A stretch of DNA of 7,239 nucleotides. It comes from an uncultured Lachnospiraceae bacterium. Its GTDB lineage: Bacteria > Bacillota > Clostridia > Lachnospirales > Lachnospiraceae. Location of the stretch: the NCBI GenBank assembly GCA_902797705.1, contig CADBTX010000080.1:1-7239 (forward strand). Direction: 5' to 3'. Numbering within the stretch: the stretch's first letter is position 1; the number at the start of each line of letters is the position of its first letter. The notes below the pieces were generated by a model that was not told the origin of the DNA, searched no databases, and worked only from the letters and a program-made list of their open reading frames with translations. Below, piece after piece: positions 7,090 through 7,239 of the stretch. The translations under genes were made by a program, and so were the position numbers.

Positions 7090-7127
7090 AAGGCAAACGG
7101 GGTGATCCGCAGCCTTATTGAAGGGTC
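7090..7127 (+). ncRNA. Candidate structured 5' leader (hairpin, possible pseudoknot)
   Basis: AAGGC (7090-7094) pairs with GCCTT (7112-7116), and inside it CGG (7098-7100) with CCG (7107-7109), leaving the loop GGTGAT. Bases GATCC (7104-7108) could alternatively pair with GGGTC (7123-7127), with one G-U pair, forming an H-type pseudoknot. That would cover part of the likely ribosome binding site AAGGG (7121-7125). GGCAAAC resembles the start of cyclic-di-GMP-I riboswitches, but the element is far too short to be a complete one. The fold is by hand and unproven. Confidence 0.3.
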
Positions 7128-7133
7128 CGGGAT

Positions 7134-7239
7134 ATGAATATCGAACTTCAATGCTGTGCATTATTTATAATCTTTACCATCTCGGTCATGTTTTTTCGTG
7201 AGAAGAAGCTTGACCTTATGAACCGCAAACTGTTTCAGC
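7134..7239 (+). CDS. N-terminus of a membrane protein, possibly a signalling protein (cut by right edge)
   Basis: Only 35 codons are present: MNIELQCCALFIIFTISVMF, then FREKKLDLMNRKLFQ. A single hydrophobic helix (about residues 6-20) is followed by a basic stretch. A short helix, then a charged turn beginning a second segment, is common at the start of multi-helix GGDEF/EAL or histidine-kinase signalling proteins in Lachnospiraceae. That resemblance is from memory and the domain itself is off the window. The ATG is the only sensible start, because an in-frame TGA lies at 7119-7121. AAGGG at 7121-7125 is a moderate ribosome binding site, eight bases upstream. The upstream promoter and structured leader support a real gene. 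It is divergent from the NSS gene, with which it shares the intergenic region. Confidence 0.65.
   Translation, partial: MNIELQCCALFIIFTISVMFFREKKLDLMNRKLFQ

Noticed and set aside
7090..7127. Complete cyclic-di-GMP-I riboswitch
   Set aside because: Only GGCAAAC and a vaguely similar CGCAGCC are present. The GACGCAAAGCC core, tetraloop receptor and second long helix are missing, and there is not enough room before the ATG.

Overview
The window most likely comes from an anaerobic Firmicute of the Lachnospiraceae type (Butyrivibrio, Roseburia or a close relative). This is inferred from mid-range GC, strong AGGAGG-type ribosome binding sites, Firmicute-style promoters, and the protein types present: a short 11-helix NSS transporter, a CmpB-like (PF06541) protein, a DUF308 protein, an AarF/UbiB kinase in a probable anaerobe, and a short signalling-type N-terminus at the right edge. 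Species cannot be fixed from the sequence.

Layout. Everything except the last ~160 bases is coded on the minus strand, so transcription runs from right to left. From the right: a + strand gene begins at 7134 and leaves the window. A 161-base divergent intergenic region follows, with back-to-back promoters. Next is a sodium-dependent amino-acid-type (NSS) symporter at 5608-6972. A 143-base gap holds a good promoter, a dyad over its -10 and a run of nine G. Then five tightly spaced genes form an apparent operon: a six-helix DUF308 protein (4916-5464), an AarF/ABC1/UbiB-type atypical kinase (3157-4902), a cardiolipin synthase with two HKD motifs (1583-3133), a CmpB-like membrane protein with a long charged coiled coil (634-1557), and the start of an MMPL/RND-type transporter (cut at the left edge, 1-608). 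Gaps between these five are 13, 23, 25 and 25 bases, each with its own ribosome binding site.

Together the five genes read as a cell-envelope operon. It makes an anionic phospholipid (cardiolipin), carries an RND exporter of a family that often moves lipids or hydrophobic compounds, and includes two small integral membrane proteins of unknown role plus a membrane-anchored atypical kinase. AarF/UbiB proteins are classically tied to ubiquinone. In a probable quinone-lacking anaerobe, the link to cardiolipin synthase suggests a membrane-lipid role instead; this is inference. No mobile element, CRISPR array, tRNA or rRNA was seen, and no stretch above 300 bases lacks a gene. The least explained item is the short 5' leader of the right-edge gene, which can fold as a hairpin and possibly as a pseudoknot over its ribosome binding site.
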